Shown one piece after another: positions 18,671 through 26,195 of a stretch of 64,000 bases of DNA. A program made the position numbers and the translations under genes. The DNA comes from Brevibacillus fortis. Lineage in GTDB: Bacteria; Bacillota; Bacilli; Brevibacillales; Brevibacillaceae. The notes beneath the pieces were generated by a model. That model was not told the DNA's origin and did not search any database. It saw nothing but the letters and a program-made list of their open reading frames with translations. The DNA is taken from the NCBI RefSeq assembly GCF_003013395.1, contig NZ_PXZM01000048.1:45305-109304 (forward strand), given 5' to 3'. How positions within the stretch are numbered: position 1 is the first letter of the stretch; every line of letters begins with the position of its first letter.

Positions 18671-18946
18671 GTGCAAGGTGATGGGAAAAATCGTTTGACG
18701 GTGGACATCTTTGGCCAACAATACCGGCTCAGTGGCAAGGCAAGTGTCAATCACATACGCATGGTGGCCGGTTTCGTTGATGACAAGATGAACGAAATCG
18801 CAAACGGCAACCATCGACTGGATACTGCCAAAATTGCCGTACTTTCTGCGGTTAATATTGCGGATGAATACTTCCGCTTGCGTCAGGAGTACGAAGAACT
18901 GCTGAAAATCATTCAGGAAGAGGCAAAGGCTAAACCGATAGATTGA
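18671..18946 (+). CDS. zapA: Cell division protein ZapA
   Basis: 91 residues. It matches ZapA: RLTVDIFGQQYRLSG at the start, then helices with coiled-coil character (EYFRLRQEYEELLKIIQEEAK). ZapA tetramers crosslink FtsZ filaments. Start GTG 18671 follows GGGAGG. In B. subtilis zapA likewise lies after pheT; cvpA/yshB and polX, which follow there, are absent and replaced by the opposite-strand holin-like gene. Confidence 0.9.
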   Translation: MQGDGKNRLTVDIFGQQYRLSGKASVNHIRMVAGFVDDKMNEIANGNHRLDTAKIAVLSAVNIADEYFRLRQEYEELLKIIQEEAKAKPID

Positions 18947-18948
18947 GG

Positions 18949-18977
18949 AAAAGAGGGGCGAAATGCCTCTCTTTTCA
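18949..18977 (+). terminator. Intrinsic terminator after zapA
   Basis: Eleven-pair stem AAAAGAGGGGC / GCCTCTCTTTT with one wobble and the loop GAAAT, ending in a T-run. Confidence 0.8.
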
Positions 18978-18993
18978 CGTTTTGGGTAAAAGG

Positions 18994-19029
18994 AGAAGAG
19001 CCACCCCGTCTTTGATGGGATGGCTCTTT
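18994..19029 (-). terminator. Terminator-like hairpin after the holin-like gene
   Basis: On the minus strand a 12-pair stem AAGAGCCATCCC / GGGGTGGCTCTT with one wobble, followed by CTCCTTTT. The T-run is short, so efficiency is uncertain. Confidence 0.55.
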
Positions 19030-19041
19030 GTCGCATTTTGC

Positions 19042-19416
19042 CTATGTCTCCTGCTTGTTCCCGGCATCTCCATCGCGCATATCCATATGGGTTTTGATCG
19101 GGATAAACAAGTCGATGATCCCGATCACCAAGGAAGCCAGAAGTGCTCCAAGAATTGTTACGCGGAAGCCAGAGACGAGGAACTGAGTGAGATAAATCAC
19201 GACGGCACTGACCAAGAAGCCGATAATACCACGATTGTACGGCGAAATTCGATCTCCGAAAATGGCTTCTACGGCCCAGCCAATCAGTGCGATGACAACG
19301 GCCGCGAACAGAGCTGTCCAAAAACTGCTAACCGAAAAGCCGGGGACCAGAAAGCCGACAAACATCAGGACTACGGCAGCGACGATAAAGCGGATGATAT
19401 GGCGCATGATCGTCAA
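19042..19416 (-). CDS. Small membrane protein of the phage-holin superfamily IV / YvlD type
   Basis: 124 residues with four hydrophobic helices (RHIIRFIVAAVVLMFVGFLV; SFWTALFAAVVIALIGWAVE; GIIGFLVSAVVIYLTQFLV; ILGALLASLVIGIIDLF). The GWAVE-IFGDRISPYNRGIIGF pattern is characteristic of this family. Most such chromosomal proteins are not lysis proteins; YvlD-like members are linked to envelope stress. A TTG at 19416 is the likely start because AAAGGAGG lies 7-8 nt upstream; the in-frame ATG at 19407 is too distant. It sits between zapA and mutS2 on the opposite strand. Confidence 0.75.
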   Translation of the reverse strand: MTIMRHIIRFIVAAVVLMFVGFLVPGFSVSSFWTALFAAVVIALIGWAVEAIFGDRISPYNRGIIGFLVSAVVIYLTQFLVSGFRVTILGALLASLVIGIIDLFIPIKTHMDMRDGDAGNKQET

Positions 19417-19542
19417 GTGTACTCCTCCTTTAGGGTTGTTTCACTTTCATTCTCTCACGCAAAGAGTAGAACTATGCCAAACGAAAACGTGTAAAATTAT
19501 CCTTCGCCAGTGGTGCCTGTCCAATGCTATCCGTTGCCCAAG

Positions 19543-19571
19543 TTTTCTAAGCTCCGCTGCCATGCTATAAT
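19543..19571 (+). promoter_or_regulatory. Promoter of mutS2
   Basis: Extended -10 TGCTATAAT (TATAAT at 19566-19571) with a weak -35 TTTTCT at 19543-19548 (17-nt spacer), 88 nt before the mutS2 start. This is the only good promoter-like match in the 242-nt gap. Confidence 0.5.
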
Positions 19572-19658
19572 GGGGAGATCGTAATGATTGCCGGTATAGA
19601 CCGTCGCTCCCGCCCGCACGGTACAACGGTCGCCGCTGGTTAAAGAAGGAGGAGCACA

Positions 19659-22016
19659 GTGGAACAACGGGTTTTAAAGACGTTAGAATACGATAAAATA
19701 GTCGCCCTGTTGATTGACAAGGCATCTTGCACATATGGAAAAGAAAAAGCATCAGAGCTGATTCCTTTTTTACGCTTAGATGAAGTTATTACCGCTCAGC
19801 AAGGGACTGAACAAGCAGCAACCGTATTACGCCTAAAGGGCAGCGTGCCTCTCGGTGGCATTCGCGATATTCGCGGTCCCGTACAGCGCGCCAGATTGAA
19901 CGCCATGCTTGCTCCGATGGAATTGTTGGATATCGCCAGTACCGTTATGGCTGGACGCAGGCTCAAAACGTTTTTGCTCGATATGTGTGAGGATCACGAG
20001 CTGCCATTATTGAAACAGCAGGCAGAGCGGATTGAAGGTCTGCGCGAGTTGGAAACCGAAATTCGCCGCTGTATCGATGAAAACGGCGATATTTTGGACA
20101 GCGCGAGTCTTGAATTGCGTCAGGTACGTCAGGAGATCAGACAGCTCGAGTCGCGCATTCGCGAAAAGCTCGATCAAATGACACGCTCGTCTACTTACCA
20201 AAAAATGCTGATGGAAAACATCGTAACGATTCGTGGCGATCGTTTCGTTATTCCGGTGAAGCAGGAGTATCGTTCTGTATTTGGCGGAATTGTCCACGAT
20301 CAGTCGGCATCTGGGGCGACGCTCTTTATCGAACCGGAAGTAATCGTTGAGATGAACAACAAGCTTCGCGAGCTTCGCCTGCGCGAGGAGCGTGAAGTGG
20401 AACGAATTCTGTATGTGTTGACGGAGCAGGTATCCTTTGCAGTAGAGGCTTTGATCGAGAACACAGAAGCACTGACAGAGCTCGATTTTATGTTTGCAAA
20501 GGCTCAGCTAGCTTGGAGCATGAAGGCGATTTGTCCACGCATCAATGATCGCGGATACGTAAACGTGCGAAAAGCGCGTCATCCACTCATTCCACGAGAA
20601 GTTGTCGTTCCTGTAGATGTGGAGCTAGGTGGAGAGTATCAGGCAATTGTGGTGACAGGTCCGAATACGGGCGGAAAAACCGTCTCCCTCAAAACAATCG
20701 GACTGCTGTCCTTGATGACCATGGCAGGCTTGCATATTCCGGCAGAGGAAGAGAGCGAGATGACGGTGTTCTCCTCCGTTTTTGCTGATATCGGGGATGA
20801 ACAATCCATCGAACAGAGCCTGTCTACATTCTCGAGCCATATGACCAATATTATTCAAATCTTGGCGAAAATGGACGACAAGAGCTTGGTTCTGTTTGAC
20901 GAGCTGGGCGCAGGAACAGACCCGACAGAGGGTGCTGCTCTGGCCATGTCCATTATCGACCATGTGATTGATTCCGGTGCGAGATTGGTCGCAACGACTC
21001 ACTATAGCGAATTGAAGGCGTATGCCTACGATCGACCCGAGGTCATCAACGCCAGCGTAGAATTTGACGTACAGACGCTGCGTCCTACTTACCGCTTGCT
21101 CATTGGGGTGCCTGGCAGGTCTAATGCGTTTGCCATCGCAAGACGTCTGGGATTGCCGGAACACATCATTGATGTAGCGCGCGGCTCGATCAGTGAGGAA
21201 GACAATCAGGTCGAGAGCATGATCGCATCATTGGAGCGCAATCGCAAGTCGGCGGAAGCAGACAGATTGGCGGCAAAAGCGGCACGCCAAGAAGCGGAAG
21301 AGCTGCGTACACAGCTGGAAGAAGAGCGTGCCCAATTTGCTGAAGAGAAAAACAAGCGAATGGAGCGAGCTGAGGACGAAGCGCGAATTGCTGTCCAACT
21401 CGCAAAAGAAGAAGCCGAGACGATCATTCGCGAGCTGCGTGAGATGATGGCAGAAGGCATGGAAATCAAGGAGCATCGTCTCATCGATGCGAAGAAGCGT
21501 CTGGGCAATGCCGTCCTTGAGCTGGAAAAGGAAAAGGTGAAGAAGCCGGCGAAAGCGGTTCGGGCCACACAGATCAAGGTGGGCGACGAGGTAATGGTGA
21601 CGAGCTTCGGACAAAAGGGAACCGTGCTGGAAAAGGTAAACAATGAAGAATTCCTCGTGCAGATCGGGATCATGAAAATGAAAGTGAAGCGCGATGATAT
21701 GCATGTACAAAACACCATCCAGCAAAAACCACAAGCAGCTCCGTACACCTCTGTGAAGCGCCGCAGTGACAATATCAAGATGGATCTCGACTTGCGCGGC
21801 TACAACGTCGAGGACAGCATTCGGGAAATCGATCAGTTTTTAGATGATGCGCTGTTGGCAGGCTTGCATTCGGTCTCCATTATTCACGGACACGGGACAG
21901 GGGTACTGCGCAAAGGCGTGCACGAGTATTTGAGAAGCCATCGTAATGTGAAATCCTTCCGCTTAGGTGGTCAAGGAGAAGGCGGCGTAGGTGCTACCAT
22001 TGCCGAATTGAAATAA
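19659..22016 (+). CDS. mutS2: Endonuclease MutS2 with Smr domain
   Basis: 785 residues. The N-terminal core and clamp regions are followed by the MutS ATPase with Walker A GPNTGGKT (334-341) and Walker B LVLFDELGAGTDP. A long charged coiled coil spans about 515-640. A C-terminal Smr nuclease domain carries DLRGYNVEDS and HGHGTGVLRKGV. MutS2 suppresses recombination in some bacteria and, in B. subtilis, splits collided ribosomes. There is no mismatch-recognition domain. GTG 19659 follows AAGGAGGAG. The DUF350 gene follows at 17 nt, as yshE does in B. subtilis. Confidence 0.95.
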   Translation: MEQRVLKTLEYDKIVALLIDKASCTYGKEKASELIPFLRLDEVITAQQGTEQAATVLRLKGSVPLGGIRDIRGPVQRARLNAMLAPMELLDIASTVMAGRRLKTFLLDMCEDHELPLLKQQAERIEGLRELETEIRRCIDENGDILDSASLELRQVRQEIRQLESRIREKLDQMTRSSTYQKMLMENIVTIRGDRFVIPVKQEYRSVFGGIVHDQSASGATLFIEPEVIVEMNNKLRELRLREEREVERILYVLTEQVSFAVEALIENTEALTELDFMFAKAQLAWSMKAICPRINDRGYVNVRKARHPLIPREVVVPVDVELGGEYQAIVVTGPNTGGKTVSLKTIGLLSLMTMAGLHIPAEEESEMTVFSSVFADIGDEQSIEQSLSTFSSHMTNIIQILAKMDDKSLVLFDELGAGTDPTEGAALAMSIIDHVIDSGARLVATTHYSELKAYAYDRPEVINASVEFDVQTLRPTYRLLIGVPGRSNAFAIARRLGLPEHIIDVARGSISEEDNQVESMIASLERNRKSAEADRLAAKAARQEAEELRTQLEEERAQFAEEKNKRMERAEDEARIAVQLAKEEAETIIRELREMMAEGMEIKEHRLIDAKKRLGNAVLELEKEKVKKPAKAVRATQIKVGDEVMVTSFGQKGTVLEKVNNEEFLVQIGIMKMKVKRDDMHVQNTIQQKPQAAPYTSVKRRSDNIKMDLDLRGYNVEDSIREIDQFLDDALLAGLHSVSIIHGHGTGVLRKGVHEYLRSHRNVKSFRLGGQGEGGVGATIAELK

Positions 22017-22033
22017 GAGGTCGGGAGGGACAT

Positions 22034-22444
22034 ATGGAAAGCCTTCTACACAATCCATATTTTGCAACTGCAGCTTATTTTACTGTGTCTGGACTGGCGA
22101 TGGTTTTATTCTTAGCCATTTTTGAACTGGTGACGCGTTATCGTGTTTGGGATGAATTGAAGCGAGGGAACATGGCAGTAGCAATGGCAACAGGTGGGAA
22201 AATTTTTGGGATCGCGAACATTTTCCGCTATTCCATTCAAGCGCATTTGTCTTTGGGCGAAGCGTTGATTTGGGGGACTTTCGGATTTTTCCTGTTATTG
22301 TCTGCTTACTTCATTTTTGAATTCATGACCCCTACGTTTAATGTCGATCAGGAAATTGCAAAAGATAACAGGGCCATTGGTTTTATTGCGATGGTCCTGT
22401 CCATCGGCTTTTCGTATATCATAGGGGCATCCTTGCCTCGTTAG
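22034..22444 (+). CDS. yshE: DUF350 membrane protein (YshE-like)
   Basis: 136 residues, four hydrophobic segments. ELKRGNMAVAMATGGKIFGIANIF is the typical DUF350 repeat core and is partly echoed later by IAKDNRAIGFIAMVLSIGFSYII, as expected for this internally duplicated family. Function unknown. Its ATG 22034 follows GGGAGGG and lies 17 nt after mutS2, matching the mutS2-yshE pair in B. subtilis. In that genome lcfA comes next; here a 22-kb region intervenes. Confidence 0.82.
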   Translation: MESLLHNPYFATAAYFTVSGLAMVLFLAIFELVTRYRVWDELKRGNMAVAMATGGKIFGIANIFRYSIQAHLSLGEALIWGTFGFFLLLSAYFIFEFMTPTFNVDQEIAKDNRAIGFIAMVLSIGFSYIIGASLPR

Positions 22445-22573
22445 ACGGGTTGAACGATATTTCAAACGAGAGTATAATTTGATTTGGCGAAAGAGTACCA
22501 AACTATTCTGCCCAATCAAAGTCCTTTTTACGAAAAAGAGGACAAGCCAAGATTGTATGGGGGAGGATACGCC

Positions 22574-22648
22574 TTGGAAACGTTGTACAAGGTCCTCATC
22601 GGATTGTGTGTGGTTTTTATCGCTGCAGGTGTTTACTACCTGTCCTAA
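22574..22648 (+). CDS. Candidate 24-residue single-span membrane peptide
   Basis: A short frame with a strong ribosome site (GGGGGAGGA, 6 nt before TTG 22574). It encodes a peptide with a charged N-terminus and one hydrophobic helix (YKVLIGLCVVFIAAGVYYLS). It is too short to compare with a family. The 278-nt gap from 22445 to 22722 has no other candidate gene. The site, composition and isolation support expression, but nothing proves it. Confidence 0.45.
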   Translation: METLYKVLIGLCVVFIAAGVYYLS

Positions 22649-22722
22649 AAATGCAAGTTGGCCGCGTGACTTCCACTAGTCATACGGACCTTACTTAGAG
22701 AATGTGAAAGAGGAGATACGCA

Positions 22723-24021
22723 ATGACTCAACCTGTACGCGTAGCTGTTGTGGGATTGGGGTTTGTAGGCTTGCCATTGGCGCTTACCTATGCCATGAAA
22801 GGAGCAAACGTCATCGGTATTGACGTCTTACCGCATGTCGTCGATGAGATCAATGCGGCACATTCCCATCACCTGGAGTCCTATCAGGGAAAAACGTTGC
22901 CAGAGATCCTCAAAGAGCAGATTGAAGCAAAACGTTTCCGTGCAACGACCTCCTACGAGGAAGCTGCTGCGGAAGTCCATAATTATATTGTAACAGCCGG
23001 ATTGCCTGTTCATAACGGCGATCCTGATCTCGGACCGCTGAAAAGCTGTGCGCAATCGCTCGGTCGCGTACTGAAAAAAGGCGATACCGTCATGATCCGC
23101 AGCACCGTTGTACCAGGAACGACGGAAGACGTGATTCTTCCGATTTTGGAGGAAACAAGCGGTCTTACTGCTGGTGTCGATTTCTACCTGACATACTGCT
23201 CGGAGCGAATTGCAGAAGGGCGTGCTTTTGAAGAGTTCATCCATATGCCGCTGGTTCTGGGTGGCATCAATGAACAAAGCGCTGAAAAAGGAAAAGAGTT
23301 GTTGTCCTTCATCAGCGAGACGGACATCACGATCTCGGATATCCGAGTAGTCGAGACAGCAAAAGTCATCGAGAATATCCAGCGTGATGTGAACATTGCG
23401 ATGGTACAGGAATTCGCTCGTTTCTCCGAGGCATTCGGAATTGATACGTTTGAGCTGATCAAGGTTGCCAATACGCATACGCGCGTGAACATGTTATCGC
23501 CAGGACCGGGTGTAGGCGGCTTCTGCTTGCCTAATGCGCTGTATTACTTGCAGCCTAAGGCACGTGAATTAGATGTAAACCTGCCGATTCTGCAGCTGGC
23601 TCGCAACACGAATGATGCGGTACCTGAAGTGTTGATCAGCATGCTCGAGCAAGCCTTGAAGAAAAATGGCAAGACATTGGTAGAAAGCCGGGTAGCTGTC
23701 TTGGGGATGGCAATGAAAGACTTTTCCAATGACGACCGCGTAAGCCCTGTCCATGACCTAATCAAGCTGCTCATAGCAAAAGGAGTAGACGTTCGTTCCT
23801 ACGATCCAGCTGTTCCGACACTCTATGATCATAAGGTTGATACTCTGGAGAAAGCAGTAAACGGAGCAGATGCGTTGTTCCTGACTGCTGTGCAAAAGGA
23901 GTTTGCTGAGGCGAATTGGGCCAATGTCGCTGAAAAGATGGCTGACGCGCCGATCCTCTTCGATACGAAGAACCGCATCCCGCGTGACCTTGTCAGCAAG
24001 GCGACTGTGGTGCGCATTTAA
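22723..24021 (+). CDS. UDP-N-acetyl-D-mannosamine dehydrogenase-type nucleotide sugar dehydrogenase
   Basis: 432 residues. It oxidises a UDP-HexNAc (WecC-like, UDP-ManNAc to UDP-ManNAcA) with two NAD+. N-terminal Rossmann motif VVGLGFVGLPLA (9-20), central dimerisation helices, and catalytic C268 in GPGVGGFCLPNA. The C-terminal UDP-binding domain has RVAVLGMAMKDFSNDDR, where most relatives have GLAFKxxxxDxR. ATG 22723 follows AGAGGAG. It opens the accessory cell-wall region and has its own terminator. It could supply an acidic sugar for the secondary polymer; substrate choice between ManNAc and GlcNAc is inferred only. Confidence 0.85.
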   Translation: MTQPVRVAVVGLGFVGLPLALTYAMKGANVIGIDVLPHVVDEINAAHSHHLESYQGKTLPEILKEQIEAKRFRATTSYEEAAAEVHNYIVTAGLPVHNGDPDLGPLKSCAQSLGRVLKKGDTVMIRSTVVPGTTEDVILPILEETSGLTAGVDFYLTYCSERIAEGRAFEEFIHMPLVLGGINEQSAEKGKELLSFISETDITISDIRVVETAKVIENIQRDVNIAMVQEFARFSEAFGIDTFELIKVANTHTRVNMLSPGPGVGGFCLPNALYYLQPKARELDVNLPILQLARNTNDAVPEVLISMLEQALKKNGKTLVESRVAVLGMAMKDFSNDDRVSPVHDLIKLLIAKGVDVRSYDPAVPTLYDHKVDTLEKAVNGADALFLTAVQKEFAEANWANVAEKMADAPILFDTKNRIPRDLVSKATVVRI

Positions 24022-24051
24022 TTCTTGAACAAGTTCACTGATTCGAATGCC

Positions 24052-24098
24052 AAAACCTCTCTAAACGCACGTAAAAGCGTTTGGAGAGGTTTTTTTTC
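24052..24098 (+). terminator. Intrinsic terminator after the UDP-sugar dehydrogenase gene
   Basis: Long stem AAAACCTCTC...AAACGC with GCGTTT...GGAGAGGTTTT and eight Ts. Confidence 0.9.
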
Positions 24099-24166
24099 AT
24101 AAAGTAGTGAACCATATTGAACGAGAGAGCCAATACAAGGTGTATACAATTTCAGGGGGCCCTCCG

Positions 24167-24754
24167 ATGAATGATCAAATGTTAGAACTGTGGCTGGACC
24201 GTTTGCTTACTGGGGATCAGGAAGCTTTTGAGGTGGTCTACAGCATGACACGGACAAAAATTTACGGGACCGTATCAGCCATGGTCACGAATAAAGAAGA
24301 TGCTCATGATATTGTGAGCGAAATTTACTATCAGCTATGGAGATCACTGCCTGGCTATGATCGCAAACGTCCGTTTCTTTTCTGGGTGAATGGGATTGTC
24401 ATTAGACAGGTGAAAAACTGGCGTAGACAGATTTGGAGAAGATTCCGTCTGTTAGAACGGAAACAGAGCTTGGAAGAACAGCAACATGTCGAAACGCCGG
24501 ATGAGCCAATGCTTGCGATGGAGTCTGCCACAGAGATGCAGCAAGCAATCCAAAAGCTGCCGTTCAAGCTGCGGATCGTGGTTATTTATCGGTATTACTA
24601 CGATTACACATACGATCAGATTGCCGAACTGCTGCAAATACCAGTGGGGACAGCAAAATCGAGAAATCATCTGGCATTAAAGCGAATCCGAGAGTCGTTT
24701 GACGTCGATTGGAATGAGGAGGAGCTCCAAACATGTCTATCGAGAAAATCATAA
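24167..24754 (+). CDS. ECF-type RNA polymerase sigma factor
   Basis: 195 residues. Region 2 holds NKEDAHDIVSEIYYQLWRSLPGYDRKRPFLFWVNGIVIRQVK in outline (about 40-85) and region 4 is a HTH (LPFKLRIVVIYRYYYDYTYDQIAELLQIPVGTAKSRNHLALKRIR region, about 125-175). ATG 24167 follows CAGGGGGCC; an upstream in-frame GTG at 24107 would give 20 more residues. The stop overlaps the next gene by 22 nt, a typical sigma/anti-sigma pair. The regulon is unknown. Confidence 0.88.
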   Translation: MNDQMLELWLDRLLTGDQEAFEVVYSMTRTKIYGTVSAMVTNKEDAHDIVSEIYYQLWRSLPGYDRKRPFLFWVNGIVIRQVKNWRRQIWRRFRLLERKQSLEEQQHVETPDEPMLAMESATEMQQAIQKLPFKLRIVVIYRYYYDYTYDQIAELLQIPVGTAKSRNHLALKRIRESFDVDWNEEELQTCLSRKS

Positions 24755-25497
24755 AACAGTCACTCACCAAACAAATTGACGAGACCACGATACCTGATGA
24801 AGTGGACCAGCGAGTCAGGCAGTCCTTTCATCGCTACCACAAAAAAAAGGAGACTATAACGATGAAGAAAAGATTAGTTATGATGGGATTGGTTGCTGCT
24901 ATTATACTGCCGACTGGAGTATATGCGGCTTTAAATGGAACTTCATATTTTGCAGACAAACCAAAAGACTTGAACAGTTTAGTCGATGAAGGGGTTAAGC
25001 GAGCAGCGGCAGAAGGGCTGTCCATTCCGATCGATCAAAAAATAACCGATCAAGGAATTACCATTCATTTTACGGAAGTGTATGCGGAAGAATCCAAAGT
25101 TTTGCTGCACTATCGCATCGAACAACAAAACGGAGAATTGGTGCCTTTCGAGTTCGATACGACAGGATTAGATGTGGTAGGCGAACAAAATGGTAATCCC
25201 GTGTACCAGGATAAAAACGTGGAAGGTACGAGTGTCCTAAACTTTATCGGGACCAGCAAAGAGGATCATTTGCCTTTCTACTTAACTGACGAGTCCAGTA
25301 AGGAAGTAGAGGTGGGAATAGCGGATCACGATAAGCCAGAGGGCGTTCTGGCCTTCCTCGCGAGTGGATTCAAGCTACCACAGCCACTCACCTTGAATGT
25401 CGATGTGAACCGGATCGGCAAAACAACGGGCAATTGGAAGGGACAAATTGTTGTTGACCAGAGCAAAGCAAAAGAAGCAACAGAGGCTGCGAAATAG
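24733..25497 (+). CDS. DUF4179-type membrane protein, probable anti-sigma factor
   Basis: 254 residues. Cytosolic N-terminus of about 45 residues, one membrane span (RLVMMGLVAAIILPTGVYAAL), then an extracytoplasmic domain starting YFADKPKDLNSLVDEGVKRAAAEG and ITIHFTEVYAEESKVLLHYRIE, characteristic of DUF4179 proteins that pair with ECF sigma factors. No zinc-finger HxxxCxxC motif is visible in the N-terminus. It is shorter than many family members, so part of the C-terminal DUF5643-like domain may be missing. The 22-nt overlap with the sigma gene implies coupled synthesis. Confidence 0.75.
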   Translation: MSIEKIIKQSLTKQIDETTIPDEVDQRVRQSFHRYHKKKETITMKKRLVMMGLVAAIILPTGVYAALNGTSYFADKPKDLNSLVDEGVKRAAAEGLSIPIDQKITDQGITIHFTEVYAEESKVLLHYRIEQQNGELVPFEFDTTGLDVVGEQNGNPVYQDKNVEGTSVLNFIGTSKEDHLPFYLTDESSKEVEVGIADHDKPEGVLAFLASGFKLPQPLTLNVDVNRIGKTTGNWKGQIVVDQSKAKEATEAAK

Positions 25498-25574
25498 GAG
25501 AAAAAAACTAGACCACGTATAATAAGCCTCGTAATTGGCAATAGTAACCGGGGTAAGACAATATTTCAAAATGT

Positions 25575-25591
25575 CATGTAAGGGTTACATG
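25575..25591 (+). promoter_or_regulatory. Short hairpin in the 5' leader of the cold-shock gene
   Basis: CATGTAA (25575-25581) and TTACATG (25585-25591) form a 7-bp stem with a 3-nt loop, ending directly before the ribosome site CTAGGAGG. Csp leaders are often temperature-responsive structures; that role is inferred here. Confidence 0.5.
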
Positions 25592-25604
25592 CTAGGAGGC
25601 AAAA

Positions 25605-25805
25605 ATGGAACGTGGAAGAGTAAAGTGGTTCAACAGCGAAAAAGGTTTCGGTTTTATCGAACGTGATGGTGGAGATGACGTATTCGTTCACTTCTCCGCT
25701 ATTCAGGGAGAAGGGTACAAATCCTTGGACGAAGGGCAAGAGGTTGAGTTTGAAGTAGAAAACGGTCAACGCGGTCCTCAAGCGACGAACGTTCGGAAAC
25801 TATAA
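25605..25805 (+). CDS. Cold-shock protein (CspA/B family)
   Basis: 66 residues, a complete cold-shock domain. RNP1 KGFGFIE and RNP2 VFVHF are intact, with the aromatic residues that stack on single-stranded nucleic acid. It acts as an RNA chaperone and antiterminator. Strong AGGAGG precedes ATG 25605. It stands alone with its own terminator. Confidence 0.95.
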   Translation: MERGRVKWFNSEKGFGFIERDGGDDVFVHFSAIQGEGYKSLDEGQEVEFEVENGQRGPQATNVRKL

Positions 25806-25818
25806 GAGCTGAAACGAC

Positions 25819-25850
25819 AAGCAGACTCAGGTGATGGGTCTGCTTTTTTA
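25819..25850 (+). terminator. Intrinsic terminator after the csp gene
   Basis: Stem AAGCAGACTC / GGGTCTGCTT (25819-25828 with 25836-25845) followed by TTTTTTA. Confidence 0.85.
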
Positions 25851-25870
25851 TTTGGTTAAGTGGAGTAGGA

Positions 25871-26090
25871 GTAGCTGTAGTGGAGGAAAGAAGTGCATTT
25901 CCAGTCTACGCTTCGGCCTACGCCCTGCTGAGGGAGGGGACTGTCCGCTCCGAAATGAATGGCGGGAGCGCTTCAAACGTAGAAGTTTCGATGAAGGATT
26001 TCATAAGTGAAGCTGAAATTCCCCGCCATTCATTCCGGAGCTAGGTTGGGCTCCAGAGGCGCTAGGACTGGAAATGCACTTCTTTCTCAG
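25871..26090. repeat. Structured intergenic repeat element, copy A
   Basis: A nested palindrome of about 220 bp. The outer arms (25886-25906 and 26066-26086) are 21-bp perfect complements. The inner arms (25948-25966 and 26022-26040) match at 18 of 19 positions. A further short arm AGC-CTTCA/TGAAGCT lies inside. It shares the blocks GTAGCTGTAGTGG, TTTCCAGTCTA and ACTGTCCGCTCCGAA with copy B at 63541-63757, whereas the stem sequences differ. No ORF is supported in 25851-26151. It lies between the convergent csp and dppA genes. Confidence 0.85.
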
Positions 26091-26151
26091 TGGCTTTGGC
26101 TTTGTGAAAACAAATAAAAAATGAAAAAAGATGCGAACAAAAAGAAATAGA

Positions 26152-26182
26152 GAACGGAAGAACTGATATCAGCCTTCCGTTC
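26152..26182 (-). terminator. Terminator of dppA
   Basis: GAACGGAAG (26152-26160) with CTTCCGTTC (26174-26182), a perfect 9-bp stem; the minus-strand read continues into a T-rich stretch. Confidence 0.65.
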
Positions 26183-26195
26183 CCACTTCACCTTT

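Noticed and set aside
19042..19416. Prophage remnant suggested by the holin-like protein
   Set aside because: No other phage gene is near, and this holin-superfamily group is common as a chromosomal YvlD-type membrane protein.
22479..22679. 66-codon plus-strand frame after yshE
   Set aside because: No ribosome site and no coherent protein pattern; the 24-residue frame in another phase is more credible.
25871..26090. CRISPR array or transposon with terminal repeats
   Set aside because: There are only nested inverted arms, no regularly spaced direct repeats, no transposase frame and no visible target-site duplication.
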